Part shown: piece by piece, positions 53,768 through 62,040 of the stretch
How the letters are laid out: every line of letters begins with the position of its first letter
Position numbering within the stretch: the stretch's first letter is position 1
Origin: Thermus sp. 2.9
GTDB taxonomy: Bacteria > Deinococcota > Deinococci > Deinococcales > Thermaceae
Direction of reading: 5' to 3'
Length of the DNA stretch: 64,000 nt
Assembly (NCBI RefSeq): GCF_000794385.1
Contig: NZ_JTJB01000003.1
Coordinates: 274,840 to 338,839 of the forward strand
Notes under the pieces: model-generated
What the model saw: the letters and a program-made list of their open reading frames with translations, nothing else
Database searches by the model: none
What the model was told of the DNA's origin: nothing
Made by a program: the position numbers and the translations under genes

Positions 53768-54825
53768 GACATGGGCACGGTGCGGATGAGCTTGCCCTCA
53801 ATGCGCTCCAGGATCTCGTCCAGGCTCCGCCCCGTGATGGTGAGGCCGTGGTTCTTGAGCCCCACCACCGCCCGGGCGGGGTCGGGGGCCTGGCGCACCT
53901 TCTCCGCCACCGCCTGGGCGAGCTCGTACGTGCCGCAGGGGTAGTTGAAGGGGGTGGCGGGCACCCCCTCCATCCAGGCGTGGACGTGGAGGATGGCCCC
54001 CACCTGGGGGTGCTCCCGGTAGATCATCCAGTGCTCAATGGCGTCCACGCTCACCCGCCTGGGCTCCACGTGGGGGGGAACGGAGAGGAGGATGGCGTTA
54101 CGCTTGGGGTCGTAGTCCTTCACCATGAGGATGTCCCGGCCGATCTCCTTCAGGTTCGCCTTGTCCACCCCGCTTGCGGACATCCAGAAGCGCCTTTCGT
54201 CCTTGCGCACCGAGAGGTTGCCGTAGGAAAGCCCCCCGATGCCGTAAAGCCGCTTCACGTGGCGGAGGTCCTCGGGGGGCAGGATCTCCTCAATGGGGAA
54301 GGGGGCGGGGAGGAGGTCCCACTCCTTGAGCTTCTTTCCCGACCGGTACATGCTTTCCGTGAGCGCATCCCCCTGCCAAAGCTCCGGTTCCAGGTCCGGC
54401 TCAAAGATGTTGTTGATCACGAGGCGGCTACAGGCGATGGGCCGGAGGCGCTCTGCTACCCGTTCAAGGAAGCCTGCCCCTTCAGGTTCCCGGTAGTGGC
54501 CGAGCTCCAGGGTGAGGAACTCCACCCCCTTTCCCGGCACGTAAGCTAAGAGGATGTTGGAAAGGGCCCGCACCAGGTAGGGGTAGAGCTCCTTCAGGGG
54601 GTCTTCGGGGTAGTCGGGGAGTTCCAGGACCGAGGCCACAAAGGTGGCCTGGGCCTTGCGGCGGTAGGGCTTGGGGTTTTCCGGGGTGATGGCGTTGAGG
54701 ACCAGGTTGGGGGCCTCCGCCTCCGGGTTGTGGCGGAAACCCTGGGCCTCCAAGGCTTGGCCAACCCCGTGCAAAAAGGCCTGCAACCTGGGTGTGGGCT
54801 CGCCGTGGATGAGGTACTCCCACAT
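53764..54825 (-). CDS. Class II aldolase/adducin-family protein with extra N-terminal domain
   Basis: A 353-residue protein. The C-terminal two thirds (from about residue 185) is a class II aldolase domain: GIGGLSYGNLSVR, FWMSASGVDK, the zinc His pair in HVHAWMEG, and NHGLTITG. The first 160 or so residues are an extra alpha/beta domain (LVLNAITPENPKPYRRKAQ, ALSNILLAYV) not found in ordinary fuculose/ribulose-phosphate aldolases; no family was recognised for it. A GGAGG site precedes the ATG. It leads a two-gene operon with the dehydrogenase and is divergent from the P1 peptidase. Confidence 0.8.
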   Translation of the reverse strand: MWEYLIHGEPTPRLQAFLHGVGQALEAQGFRHNPEAEAPNLVLNAITPENPKPYRRKAQATFVASVLELPDYPEDPLKELYPYLVRALSNILLAYVPGKGVEFLTLELGHYREPEGAGFLERVAERLRPIACSRLVINNIFEPDLEPELWQGDALTESMYRSGKKLKEWDLLPAPFPIEEILPPEDLRHVKRLYGIGGLSYGNLSVRKDERRFWMSASGVDKANLKEIGRDILMVKDYDPKRNAILLSVPPHVEPRRVSVDAIEHWMIYREHPQVGAILHVHAWMEGVPATPFNYPCGTYELAQAVAEKVRQAPDPARAVVGLKNHGLTITGRSLDEILERIEGKLIRTVPMS

Positions 54826-54869
54826 ACCGCCTCCTTGTCTTGCCCCTAAGCCTACCCCATACTGGGCCC

Positions 54870-55844
54870 ATGGCGGAAGCCTTGTGGGGTGAGGCAGCGC
54901 TCTTCCCGGGGCTTAGGGTGGGGCACTTCACCGACCAGGAGGCCCGCACCGGGTGCACCGTGGTCCTGGTGGAGGAGGGGGCGGTGGCGGCGGTGGACGT
55001 GCGGGGGGCGGCCCCCGGCACCCGGGAGACCGACCTCCTCCTCCCCGAGAACACCGTGGAGCGGGTGCAGGCGGTCCTCCTCACCGGGGGAAGCGCCTTT
55101 GGCCTGGGGGCGGCGGATGGGGTCATGGACTACCTGCGGGAAAGGGGAAAGGGCTTCCCCACCCCGGCGGGGGTGGTGCCCATCGTGCCCGCCGCCGTAC
55201 TCTACGACCTGGGGCGGGGGGAGGTCTTCAGGCCCCCAGGGAGGGAGGCGGGGTATAGAGCTGCCCTCGCCGCCTCAGGGGCGGTGGCGGAAGGGAGCGT
55301 GGGGGCGGGCACGGGGGCGGTGGCGGGTGGGGTCAAAGGGGGCTTTGGCCTTGCCGGTTACCGCCTGGAAGAGGGCTATCGGGTGGCGGCCTTGGCGGCG
55401 GTGAACAGCCTGGGCCGCCCCTTTGACCCGGCCACGGGAAGGCTTTACGCCGAGCCCTTCCTGGCCGAGGCGGAACGGGCGCTCCTTCCGGACCTTTCCC
55501 GCTACCGGGGTTTTCCCGAGGACTACCGCTTTCCCCTGCTTCTTGGCCAAAACACCACCCTAGGGGTGGTGGCCACGGACGCTCCCCTCACCAAGGCGGA
55601 GGCCAAGCGGCTTGCCATCATGGCCCAGGATGGGCTTGCCCGGGCCCTCCGCCCCGCCCACACCCCTTTGGACGGGGACCTGGTCTTCGCCCTGGCCTTG
55701 GGGGAGGGCAGGGGGGTGGGCCCCATGGCCCTTTTGCGCCTGGGGGCCTACGCCGCCGACGCTTTGGCCCGGGCCATCGCCCGGGCGGTGCTCCTGGCGG
55801 AAGGGATGCCGGGCGTGCCCACTTACCGGGAGGTTGTGGGCTAG
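54870..55844 (+). CDS. P1 (S58/DmpA) family peptidase
   Basis: A 324-residue N-terminal-nucleophile-type aminopeptidase/amidase of the DmpA family. Family features: LTGGSAFGLGAADGVMDYL, VPIVPAAVLYDL, and the GSVGAGTGAVAGG segment with KGGFGLAGYRL. The usual start-of-beta Ser/Thr for self-cleavage is not obvious, so its class within the family is uncertain. The start at 54870 is supported by CATACT (54858-54863) six bases upstream. Its stop overlaps that of the convergent protease. Confidence 0.85.
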   Translation: MAEALWGEAALFPGLRVGHFTDQEARTGCTVVLVEEGAVAAVDVRGAAPGTRETDLLLPENTVERVQAVLLTGGSAFGLGAADGVMDYLRERGKGFPTPAGVVPIVPAAVLYDLGRGEVFRPPGREAGYRAALAASGAVAEGSVGAGTGAVAGGVKGGFGLAGYRLEEGYRVAALAAVNSLGRPFDPATGRLYAEPFLAEAERALLPDLSRYRGFPEDYRFPLLLGQNTTLGVVATDAPLTKAEAKRLAIMAQDGLARALRPAHTPLDGDLVFALALGEGRGVGPMALLRLGAYAADALARAIARAVLLAEGMPGVPTYREVVG

Positions 55845-56851
55845 CGCCCCGGGAAGGGGGCGAGGACTGCTTCCACTTGGAAGACCTCGCTTCCCCTTCG
55901 CACGGTGAGGCGCACCTTTTCCCCCACCTCCCGCTTGCGCACCTCCCGCAGGAGGTCCTCAAAGGAGTTCACCGGGGTGCCGTCCACCTCGAGGATCACG
56001 TCGGGCACCCCGCCGGACTCCAGCCCCTTAAGCCCTACCCGGTGGGCGGCCCCGCCCGGCACCACCTCTCCCACCAGCACCCCGCCCGGGGGAAGCCCGA
56101 GCTGCTGGGCGAGCTCCGGGGTCAAGGCCCTGGGCCCCCGGAGGCCCAGGTAGGGCCAGTAGCTCTTTCCACCCGCCTCCAGGGTGGCCAGGGCCTCCCT
56201 CCGGCCGAAGAGGGGGGTGAAGAAGCTCCGGAAGCCCTCCTCCGTCTGGCCGATGGCCACCGCCACCCCCAGGACCTTCCCGCTTGCGTCCAGGACCGGC
56301 CCCCCCGAGTCCCCGGGGGCGAGGGGGAGGGAGGTCTCCACGAGGCCCGGGGGGAGGAAGGGGGAAGGGCTCACCTCGAGGCGGGTCACCCGCCCGTACC
56401 GGGGGGCGATGAACTGGCCCCGGCCGTTGCCGATGTGGACCACGGCCTCCCCCACCCGGGGCCGCCTTGCCGTTTCCAGGGGAAGGGTTTTGGCAGGGGT
56501 TTCCTCCGTGGCCAGCACCGCCAGGTCCAAGGGCTCGGCGAAGCCCAAAAGCCGCGCCGCCACGCGCTTGCCGTCGGCCAGGACCAGGGTGTAGGGCCCG
56601 CCTTCCGCCACCACGTGGTAGGCGGTGAGGACGAGGCCCGGGGCGTAGAAGAAGCCTGTGCCCCGGCTTCCCTCGGGGCCTTCTATGCGCAGGGCGGCGG
56701 GGTGGGCCTCCCGGTAGACGGCCTGGAGGGCCTCGGCGGGCGCCTGGATGGGCTCGGCCCAGGCCCTAGGCGGTTTAAGGAGGCCAAGGGAAAGGTTGAG
56801 GAGGGCGAGGAGGAGGGGCAGTAAGAGGAGTAGGCCCCAGGCTTTGCGCAT
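55841..56851 (-). CDS. HtrA-like trypsin-fold serine protease with PDZ domain
   Basis: A periplasmic or membrane-anchored protease, about 336 residues. An N-terminal anchor (MRKAWGLLLLLPLLLALLNL) precedes the protease domain with the triad His in LTAYHVVAEGG, Asp in PLDLAVLATEE and Ser in LAPGDSGGPVLD. One PDZ domain follows (about residues 240-330: VLVGEVVPGGAAHRVGL, DVILEVDGTPVNSFEDLL). This is the DegS/HtrA layout with a single PDZ. Start 56851 is preferred; ATG 56869 is possible. It is the last gene of the operon running from the RIC-like gene. Confidence 0.88.
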   Translation of the reverse strand: MRKAWGLLLLLPLLLALLNLSLGLLKPPRAWAEPIQAPAEALQAVYREAHPAALRIEGPEGSRGTGFFYAPGLVLTAYHVVAEGGPYTLVLADGKRVAARLLGFAEPLDLAVLATEETPAKTLPLETARRPRVGEAVVHIGNGRGQFIAPRYGRVTRLEVSPSPFLPPGLVETSLPLAPGDSGGPVLDASGKVLGVAVAIGQTEEGFRSFFTPLFGRREALATLEAGGKSYWPYLGLRGPRALTPELAQQLGLPPGGVLVGEVVPGGAAHRVGLKGLESGGVPDVILEVDGTPVNSFEDLLREVRKREVGEKVRLTVRRGSEVFQVEAVLAPFPGR

Positions 56852-56901
56852 AGCCCCATTTTCCGCCATCCCCTGGGGCAAAGAAGGTGCTTGGGCCCAC
56901 C

Positions 56902-57999
56902 CTAGTGCCAAAGGAGGAGGAGCCCCAGGAGGAAAAACCCCACCCCCGGCCACGGAGGGGGCCGGCGGAGCAGGGCGTGGGCCAGGACCACCCCGAGGAG
57001 GGCAAGGAGGGGGTGCGGGGAAAGCTGGGCCCCCAGGGCCAGGTAAAGGAGGCCCAAAAGGGCGTTCAGGTCGTAAAGGCCCAGGGCGAAGCGGGCCGCC
57101 CGGGGTACCTCCTTCTGGAAGGCAAGCCAAAGGCTAAGCGCGAAGGCGAGCCCCACCAGGCTCCACCCCAAAAGGCGGTGGAGGCTTGGCGCCCCAAGAA
57201 GGGCGGTGGGAAGCCCCATCCAGGTGTATCCGAGGGCGGCGAGGAGGACCAGGAGGAGGCCAAAGCCCATCTGCGTCCAGCCGATGACCCTAGCCGGTAC
57301 TGGGGGGCGAAAGAGGGCGTAGCCCCCGTAAAGGGCGAGGGCGAGAAGCCCAAGGAAGACGGCAAAGGGAAGAAGGCCTCTTTGCGCCAGGAGGAAGGCA
57401 AAAGACGCCGATAAGAAAAGGGCGAGGAGGGCTGGGTAGCGCTTAGGGAAGGTGCCCCGGGCCCTTAGCACCTGGGTGCGGGCGTAGTAAAGGGCGGCCA
57501 GGTCCCGTAGGGCCAGGGCCAGGAAGCTTCCCCAGGCCACCTGGGCCCCAAGGCCCCCCGCCAGCGCCCCCGCCGGGGCCAAGGCGGCCATAAACAGGGC
57601 GGCGGCCACCTCGGGGAAAAGGTCCCGCGACCTCCCCCGGGCGTCGGCCCAGGCCACGAAGGCCCCCAGGGGCAAGGCGAGGAGGAGGGGTAGGAGGAAG
57701 GGGCCTTGGGCGGTGAGGGCGGTGAGGAGGAGGCCCAAAAGGGCCAGGAGGAGGTAGGCGCCCCCCACCTTTAAGGCCAGGTCCGTGCGGGGGTAGCGCT
57801 TGCCCCTCCGCAGGTCCTGGTAGGCGAGCTTTAAGGGGTGCCGCGCCAGAAAGCCGAAAAGGCCCAGGAGGAAAAGCCCCAGGGTGTGGGGCCCAGGGGA
57901 GAGGAGGAGGCCCAGGAGCACCGGCTCCAACGTGAAGCCCCAGCCCCCGTGCTCCGTGGGCAGGGCCACCTGCTTTAGGGGAACGCTCATGCCACGCAT
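56902..57999 (-). CDS. YwiC-like integral membrane protein
   Basis: A 365-residue protein with about ten TM helices. The start of the YwiC family is clear: VALPTEHGGWGFTLEPVLLG. Family members are found beside nitrate/nitrite and NO metabolism genes, including B. subtilis ywiC beside nar genes; the function is unknown. The first 200 or so residues match the family and the rest is additional TM segments (GWTQMGFGLLLVLLAALGY, RLLGWSLVGLAFALSLWLA). ATG 57999 is chosen for GGAGG placed about six bases upstream. Confidence 0.78.
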   Translation of the reverse strand: MRGMSVPLKQVALPTEHGGWGFTLEPVLLGLLLSPGPHTLGLFLLGLFGFLARHPLKLAYQDLRRGKRYPRTDLALKVGGAYLLLALLGLLLTALTAQGPFLLPLLLALPLGAFVAWADARGRSRDLFPEVAAALFMAALAPAGALAGGLGAQVAWGSFLALALRDLAALYYARTQVLRARGTFPKRYPALLALFLSASFAFLLAQRGLLPFAVFLGLLALALYGGYALFRPPVPARVIGWTQMGFGLLLVLLAALGYTWMGLPTALLGAPSLHRLLGWSLVGLAFALSLWLAFQKEVPRAARFALGLYDLNALLGLLYLALGAQLSPHPLLALLGVVLAHALLRRPPPWPGVGFFLLGLLLLWH

Positions 58000-58042
58000 C
58001 CTCGCCTCCAGGGTAGGGGAAGGAGGGCGGGGCAAAGGTCCC

Positions 58043-58420
58043 TTACCCCCATAGCACCTCCAGCATCAACAGGGCGAAAAGAAGCCCGGCCAAGGCGGAA
58101 ACCCCGGCGAAGAAGCCCCAGATCCCGGCACCCCAGGCGAACCCCCAGGAGAGGGCCATGCCCCCAAGCCCAAGGTTGGCAAGGCCCACCTGGAGGAGGG
58201 CGAGCCCAGGCCGCCGGAAGACCACCCCCCGGAACCGGGGCAGGGCATGGTAGGCCACGCCGTAGATCATGAGCCCCACAAAGCCCAAAAGCTGCATGTG
58301 GGCGTGAGCGGGCCGCCAGGTGTAGGGCAGGAAGCCGAGCCCCAAGAAGAGCCCTACCCAGGTGGCGGCCACAAACCAAAGAAGGGCACTCGTGAGGGCC
58401 AGGCGGCTAGCTAGGATCAT
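58043..58420 (-). CDS. Small membrane protein resembling a haem-copper oxidase core
   Basis: A 125-residue protein with four predicted TM helices. The segments RPAHAHMQLLGFVGLMIYGVAYH and ALPRFRG (positions about 37-65) resemble the His-bearing helices of cbb3-type oxidase or NorB subunit I, here in a very short protein. It may bind haem, or may be an NO/O2 sensor or assembly protein. It overlaps the cupin gene (ATGA) and lies in the operon with the RIC-like and YwiC-like genes, which points to NO metabolism. Confidence 0.65.
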   Translation of the reverse strand: MILASRLALTSALLWFVAATWVGLFLGLGFLPYTWRPAHAHMQLLGFVGLMIYGVAYHALPRFRGVVFRRPGLALLQVGLANLGLGGMALSWGFAWGAGIWGFFAGVSALAGLLFALLMLEVLWG

Positions 58421-58713
58421 GGCCTGGGGGTGACGATGCCGAGCACCAAAAACTGCCCCTGGCCAGCCCGCGCTCCATGGGGCTCGCCCGGGGCTGCGGC
58501 AAGAAGGACCCCGGGGGTGGCGTGTACCTCCTTTTCTCCAGCCCACAGGATGCCCTCGCCCTCCAGACAGAGGAGGTGGACCCGGGGCTCCCCCACCCCC
58601 TTCACTTCCTGACCCGACCTCAGGCTGAAGAGGACGAGCCGCACTTCGGGATGGTCAGCCAGGAGTTCCACACCCCGCACCGCTCCATAACGCGCCTTTT
58701 CCAAGAGGTTCAC
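58417..58713 (-). CDS. Small cupin-domain protein
   Basis: A 98-residue single cupin barrel: VRLVLFSLRSGQEVKGVGEPRVHLLCLEGEG, then GVLLAAAPGEPHGARAGQGQFLVLGI. Metal-binding residues are few (His in PRVHLL and EPHGA). GTG start overlapping the RIC-like stop as GTGA, and its own end overlaps the next gene as ATGA, so it is translationally coupled on both sides. Cupins near NO-stress genes are common but their role is undefined. Confidence 0.75.
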   Translation of the reverse strand: MNLLEKARYGAVRGVELLADHPEVRLVLFSLRSGQEVKGVGEPRVHLLCLEGEGILWAGEKEVHATPGVLLAAAPGEPHGARAGQGQFLVLGIVTPRP

Positions 58714-58910
58714 CGCTGGCCCTCCTCCAGGAAATCGGCCAGGGCCTGCAGGACCTCTTTAGGGTCCCGCCCGGCTTGCTTGGCCGCTTCCTCCAAGGGC
58801 TCAGCCCCGCCGCAGCAAGTGTCCAAACCGAGCCCGCTCAAAAGCCGTACCGCTTCCGGGTAACGTTGCAAGATCTCGTTGACTGGGGTGGTTAGGGTGA
58901 TCCCTTCCAT
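58710..58910 (-). CDS. ScdA/RIC N-terminal (DUF542) domain protein
   Basis: A 66-residue stand-alone version of the N-terminal domain of the iron-sulfur repair di-iron protein RIC/ScdA/YtfE. It carries the hallmark GLGLDTCCGG preceded by LQRYPEAVRLLS and followed by helices (LEEAAKQAGRDPKEVLQAL). The di-iron haemerythrin-like domain of full-length RIC is absent. An FNR-type box (58946-58959) is centred about 42 bases before the ATG. It begins the operon RIC-N, cupin, small membrane protein, YwiC-like, protease. Confidence 0.88.
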   Translation of the reverse strand: MEGITLTTPVNEILQRYPEAVRLLSGLGLDTCCGGAEPLEEAAKQAGRDPKEVLQALADFLEEGQR

Positions 58911-58945
58911 GCCCTTAGCCTGGAGGGCTGAGGGTAGGTGGGGCC

Positions 58946-58959
58946 ATGACCTGGGTCAA
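58946..58959 (-). promoter_or_regulatory. FNR/DNR-type box before the RIC-like gene
   Basis: TTGAC-CCAG-GTCAT on the minus strand, centred about 42 bases before the start codon. With a leaderless start this is the class II activator position. It overlaps the rrf2 stop codon. The same arms are found before norC. Confidence 0.7.
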
Positions 58960-59372
58960 ACCTTTTCCGGAAGGAGGTCTTTGAGGGTGAGGCCCCCTAG
59001 GGTTTTCCGGATTTCCAGGTTCATGCGCACCAGGTTGGGCTTGAGGTAGCAGACCCCCCGCCGTTCCTCGGTGGGGCAGCGTTTTAGGGTGGCGCAGAGG
59101 TCCAGGGCCACGGGGCCGGAGAGGGTCTCCATGACCTTGAGGAGGCTGATCTCTTCAGGAGCACCTTTGAGCCACACTCCTCCTGCGCGTCCCATCCGGC
59201 TTTCCACCAGCCCCGCCTTGGCCAGCTTGGAAAGCACCTTGGCCATAAAGGCAGGGGGGGCTTTGAGTTTTTGGGCGATCTCCACCGCGGAGAGGCCTGG
59301 TTCCTCCGCCAAAAGAAGGAGGGCGTGCAGGGCATAGGACTCTTCCCGCCGAAGAAGGCTGCGCACGGGCAT
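58956..59372 (-). CDS. Rrf2-family transcriptional regulator, probable Fe-S NO sensor
   Basis: A 138-residue winged-helix protein of the Rrf2 family (NsrR/IscR type): EESYALHALLLLAEEPGLSA, VEIAQKLKAPPAFMAKVLSKL, then the wing GRAGGVWL. Three cysteines at about 93, 99 and 108 (CX5CX8C) are placed to bind an Fe-S cluster; the second gap is longer than in IscR. Given norCBH next door, NO sensing as in NsrR is likely. TACCAT stands six bases before the ATG. The gene is divergent from norC. Confidence 0.87.
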   Translation of the reverse strand: MPVRSLLRREESYALHALLLLAEEPGLSAVEIAQKLKAPPAFMAKVLSKLAKAGLVESRMGRAGGVWLKGAPEEISLLKVMETLSGPVALDLCATLKRCPTEERRGVCYLKPNLVRMNLEIRKTLGGLTLKDLLPEKV

Positions 59373-59481
59373 GCCCGTATGGTACGCCGCACTAGCTTAA
59401 CCCTGGTGAGAGGGCGTTCCCTTAAGGGGTCCAAAGTGAGTGTGGGTCCTAGAATGTGGCGCTTTTCTGGGACTTTTGCCC

Positions 59482-59495
59482 TTGACCTAAGTCAT
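59482..59495 (+). promoter_or_regulatory. FNR/DNR-type box before norC
   Basis: TTGAC-CTAA-GTCAT, followed by GG as in the other copy. It lies 60 bases before the norC start. A -10 such as TTTAGA at 59521 would put the box near -42. Confidence 0.7.
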
Positions 59496-59554
59496 GGAAA
59501 GCCGGCCTCTCAAGTCCGAGTTTAGAGGTCGGAGGTGAAAGGAGGGTTTAGGAT

Positions 59555-60220
59555 ATGGAGATCGGTTGGATAGAGACCACCATCGGGGCCCTCTTCGCTA
59601 CGGCGATCCTCACCCTTTGGCTGTCCCGGGGTTCGGGATGGCTGGAGCCCCGTTTCTGGCGGAATGCGGCCTGGGTTAGCGCCTTAATCATGACGGGGAT
59701 CCTCGTTTACCTGACGATTGATTCCCTAAACCAGATCCGGGAAGGCTCAGCTAGAGTCCCCGCTTACACGGTGATAAACAAGGCAATCGGGCTTAAGCGG
59801 GACTACGAAAAGCACCGGGACATCCCAGTGATCGGTGACGAGGTGGGGTTTTTTGGAAGGACGTGGAGCGAGGAGGAGGCCTACGCCCTGGTGAACAAGG
59901 GCAAGCTGACCCTGCAGAGCCGCAACTGCATGGACTGCCATACCCTTCTCGGTAATGGGGCCTACTTCGCTCCGGACCTGACCCGAGCTTGGCTTGATCC
60001 CAAATGGGAGAACATGGTGATGTCCATGACCGGTAAGGCTACCAAGGAGGAGGCCATGGCCGAGTGGCTGCAGCATCCGGACCGCTACCCCACCTTTGCT
60101 CGGCGGATGCCTAACCTCCATCTCAGTGAAGAGGAGGCGCGCGCTTTGGTGGCCTTCCTGAAGTGGATGTCGGCGATAGACACCAACGGCTTCCCTGACC
60201 GTTTCGCAGGGGTGCAGTAA
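59555..60220 (+). CDS. norC: Nitric oxide reductase cytochrome c subunit
   Basis: A 221-residue membrane-anchored c-type cytochrome that feeds electrons to NorB. An N-terminal region with two hydrophobic stretches (GALFATAILTLWLSRGSGWL, AALVSA-type helix ending YLTIDSL) precedes the haem c domain. The haem motif is CMDCH followed by TLLGNGAYFAPDL, and the axial Met is in RRMPNLHLSEEEA. An AGGAGGG site precedes the ATG and an FNR-type box lies upstream. NorB starts 12 bases after its stop. Codon use is less G/C-biased than in most genes here, consistent with a transferable denitrification island. Confidence 0.93.
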   Translation: MEIGWIETTIGALFATAILTLWLSRGSGWLEPRFWRNAAWVSALIMTGILVYLTIDSLNQIREGSARVPAYTVINKAIGLKRDYEKHRDIPVIGDEVGFFGRTWSEEEAYALVNKGKLTLQSRNCMDCHTLLGNGAYFAPDLTRAWLDPKWENMVMSMTGKATKEEAMAEWLQHPDRYPTFARRMPNLHLSEEEARALVAFLKWMSAIDTNGFPDRFAGVQ

Positions 60221-60232
60221 GGGAGGAGAAGG

Positions 60233-61663
60233 ATGACAGAGGTTATGCCCAAGGGTAAGCTTTACGAGTCGCAAAAGCTGGCCCTCTTGTACTTCTGGGT
60301 AGCCCTGGCCCTTTTCGGAGCCCAGATCCTTTTTGGCCTTTTGGCTGCGTGGCAGTATTTAGACCCCGGTTTCCTCTACGGGAAGCTCAACTTCATGACC
60401 AACCGGATGCTCCACATCAACGCCATGATTGTCTGGCTTCTTCTAGGCTTCATGGGTGGGGTCTATTGGTTCTTGCCCCTGGAGCTGGGCCGGGAAGTGG
60501 TAGGCATCCGGCTGGCACGCTTTGCCTTCTTTACCCTCGTGGCCGCGGTGGGCGTGGTGGTCCTGGTCTACCTCCTGGTGCAGTACGGGCCGGGCAATGC
60601 CTTTACCCTGTGGTTCATCACCGAGGGGCGGGAATACATAGAAGCCCCGCGCTGGGCCGATCTTGGCATCGTGGCGGTGATGGCCATCTTCCTCTACAAC
60701 GTGGTAGCCACGGCGCTGAAAGCGAAGCGGATCACGGGTGTAGTGGCGGTCCTGATGTTTGACCTAGTGGCCTTGGCGGGGCTTTACACAGCCGGCATGC
60801 ACTATACCCCAAACATTTCCATGGACCAGTACTTCTGGTGGTGGGTGGTGCACCTTTGGGTGGAGGCTACCTGGGAGGTTTTGGTGGGCTCCATCATGGC
60901 CATGGCCCTGATGCATCTCTTGGGGACGCCCCGGCGCATTGTGGAAACCTGGCTCTATCTGGAGGTGGCCCTTGTCTTCGGCACCGGTATCCTCGGCCTC
61001 GGCCACCACTACTTCTGGATCGGCACGCCCGAGTACTGGCTGGGCCTAGGGGGCTTCTTCAGCGCCCTCGAGCCCATACCTTTGGTGGCCATGGTGGTCC
61101 ACGCTGTTTACGATGCCGGGATGCACCGCATGCAAACGGTAAACCAGCCCGCCCTCTTCTGGGCGATCGCTCAAGCCTTCGGAAACTTTATCGGGGCTGG
61201 GGTCTGGGGTTTCATGCAGACACTCCCCCAGATCAATCTCTACTCCCATGGCACCCAGCTGGCCCCGGCCCACGGCCACCTGGCCTTCTTCGGGGCCTAT
61301 GTGACAGCCATCTTGACCGTGATCTACATGGCTCTTCACCAGGTGCGCCGAGCCGACTGGCCTCGTTTTGACTCCAAGCTTTGGAAGTGGGCTTTTGTGC
61401 TAATGGTGGTGAGCATCTTTGGCATGTCCGCAGCCATGACCGTGGCGGGTTTCACCCAGACCATGGTGGAACGGGCTATTGGCGGAAGCACTTGGCAAGC
61501 CTACATTGAAGCCCAGACCCATCCCTGGTTCCAAAACGGCATGGTTTGGCGCTTTGTCTTCGGGGTTTTCTTCTTGGTGAGCTACCTGGTCCTCCTTTGG
61601 GACCTCGCCACCATTGGAAAGGGACGGGCTGCTCAGGCCAAGGGGGTGGGGGCCCATGACTAG
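60233..61663 (+). CDS. norB: Nitric oxide reductase catalytic subunit
   Basis: Reduces two NO to N2O in the membrane. 476 residues and about twelve TM helices. Haem and metal ligands: NRMLHINAMIVWLLLG, HLWVEATWEV, GLGHHYFWIG, and HGTQLAPAHGHLAF. The conserved catalytic-site Glu lies in VEATWE, which separates NorB from cytochrome oxidases. GGGAGGAGAAGG precedes the ATG. It overlaps norH by eight bases. Confidence 0.95.
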   Translation: MTEVMPKGKLYESQKLALLYFWVALALFGAQILFGLLAAWQYLDPGFLYGKLNFMTNRMLHINAMIVWLLLGFMGGVYWFLPLELGREVVGIRLARFAFFTLVAAVGVVVLVYLLVQYGPGNAFTLWFITEGREYIEAPRWADLGIVAVMAIFLYNVVATALKAKRITGVVAVLMFDLVALAGLYTAGMHYTPNISMDQYFWWWVVHLWVEATWEVLVGSIMAMALMHLLGTPRRIVETWLYLEVALVFGTGILGLGHHYFWIGTPEYWLGLGGFFSALEPIPLVAMVVHAVYDAGMHRMQTVNQPALFWAIAQAFGNFIGAGVWGFMQTLPQINLYSHGTQLAPAHGHLAFFGAYVTAILTVIYMALHQVRRADWPRFDSKLWKWAFVLMVVSIFGMSAAMTVAGFTQTMVERAIGGSTWQAYIEAQTHPWFQNGMVWRFVFGVFFLVSYLVLLWDLATIGKGRAAQAKGVGAHD

Positions 61664-61952
61664 CGAGGCGGTGCGGAACCTCATGCTTTCCGGGATGCTC
61701 ATGGTGTCGGCTGCGGGGTTCTACGCCATGTTCTACGCCCTGGGGCGGATGCTGGGAAGGCCTTCGCTGGTGGCCTTTTCCTACATTTTTGCTGTGTTGC
61801 AAGCCATGGGCGCTTTGGGCATGATTGTCCCGCCCCACCTGGATCCCTTCTGGAAGTATCTAATCGCCTTCAGCTCCTTGGTCTACCTGTTCGTGCCCCA
61901 AGGGATGTGGTGGGTGGTAACCACCTTCCACGAACGGGAGTACACCCATTAA
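61656..61952 (+). CDS. norH: NorH-like small membrane protein
   Basis: A 98-residue protein with three TM helices (MLSGMLMVSAAGFYAMFYAL, VAFSYIFAVLQAMGALGMIV, YLIAFSSLVYLFVPQGMWWV). In Thermus, norH follows norCB and its product is reported to help NO reduction. The start at 61656 (MTSEAVRNL) overlaps the end of norB. The operon is closed by a 16-bp hairpin. Confidence 0.85.
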   Translation: MTSEAVRNLMLSGMLMVSAAGFYAMFYALGRMLGRPSLVAFSYIFAVLQAMGALGMIVPPHLDPFWKYLIAFSSLVYLFVPQGMWWVVTTFHEREYTH

Positions 61953-61960
61953 GCTTCGGT

Positions 61961-61996
61961 ACAAGGGCTCCCCGGATTAATCCGGGGAGCCCTTGT
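61961..61996 (+). terminator. Long perfect hairpin ending norCBH
   Basis: A 16-base arm ACAAGGGCTCCCCGGA (61961-61976), loop TTAA, and its full complement (61981-61996). No T-tract follows, so it may act as a terminator or as a 3' stabiliser. Confidence 0.85.
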
Positions 61997-62040
61997 CGTG
62001 CCAAGGGTTTGTTTAAGGCCCTGTGTACGAGAGGCGTGCC

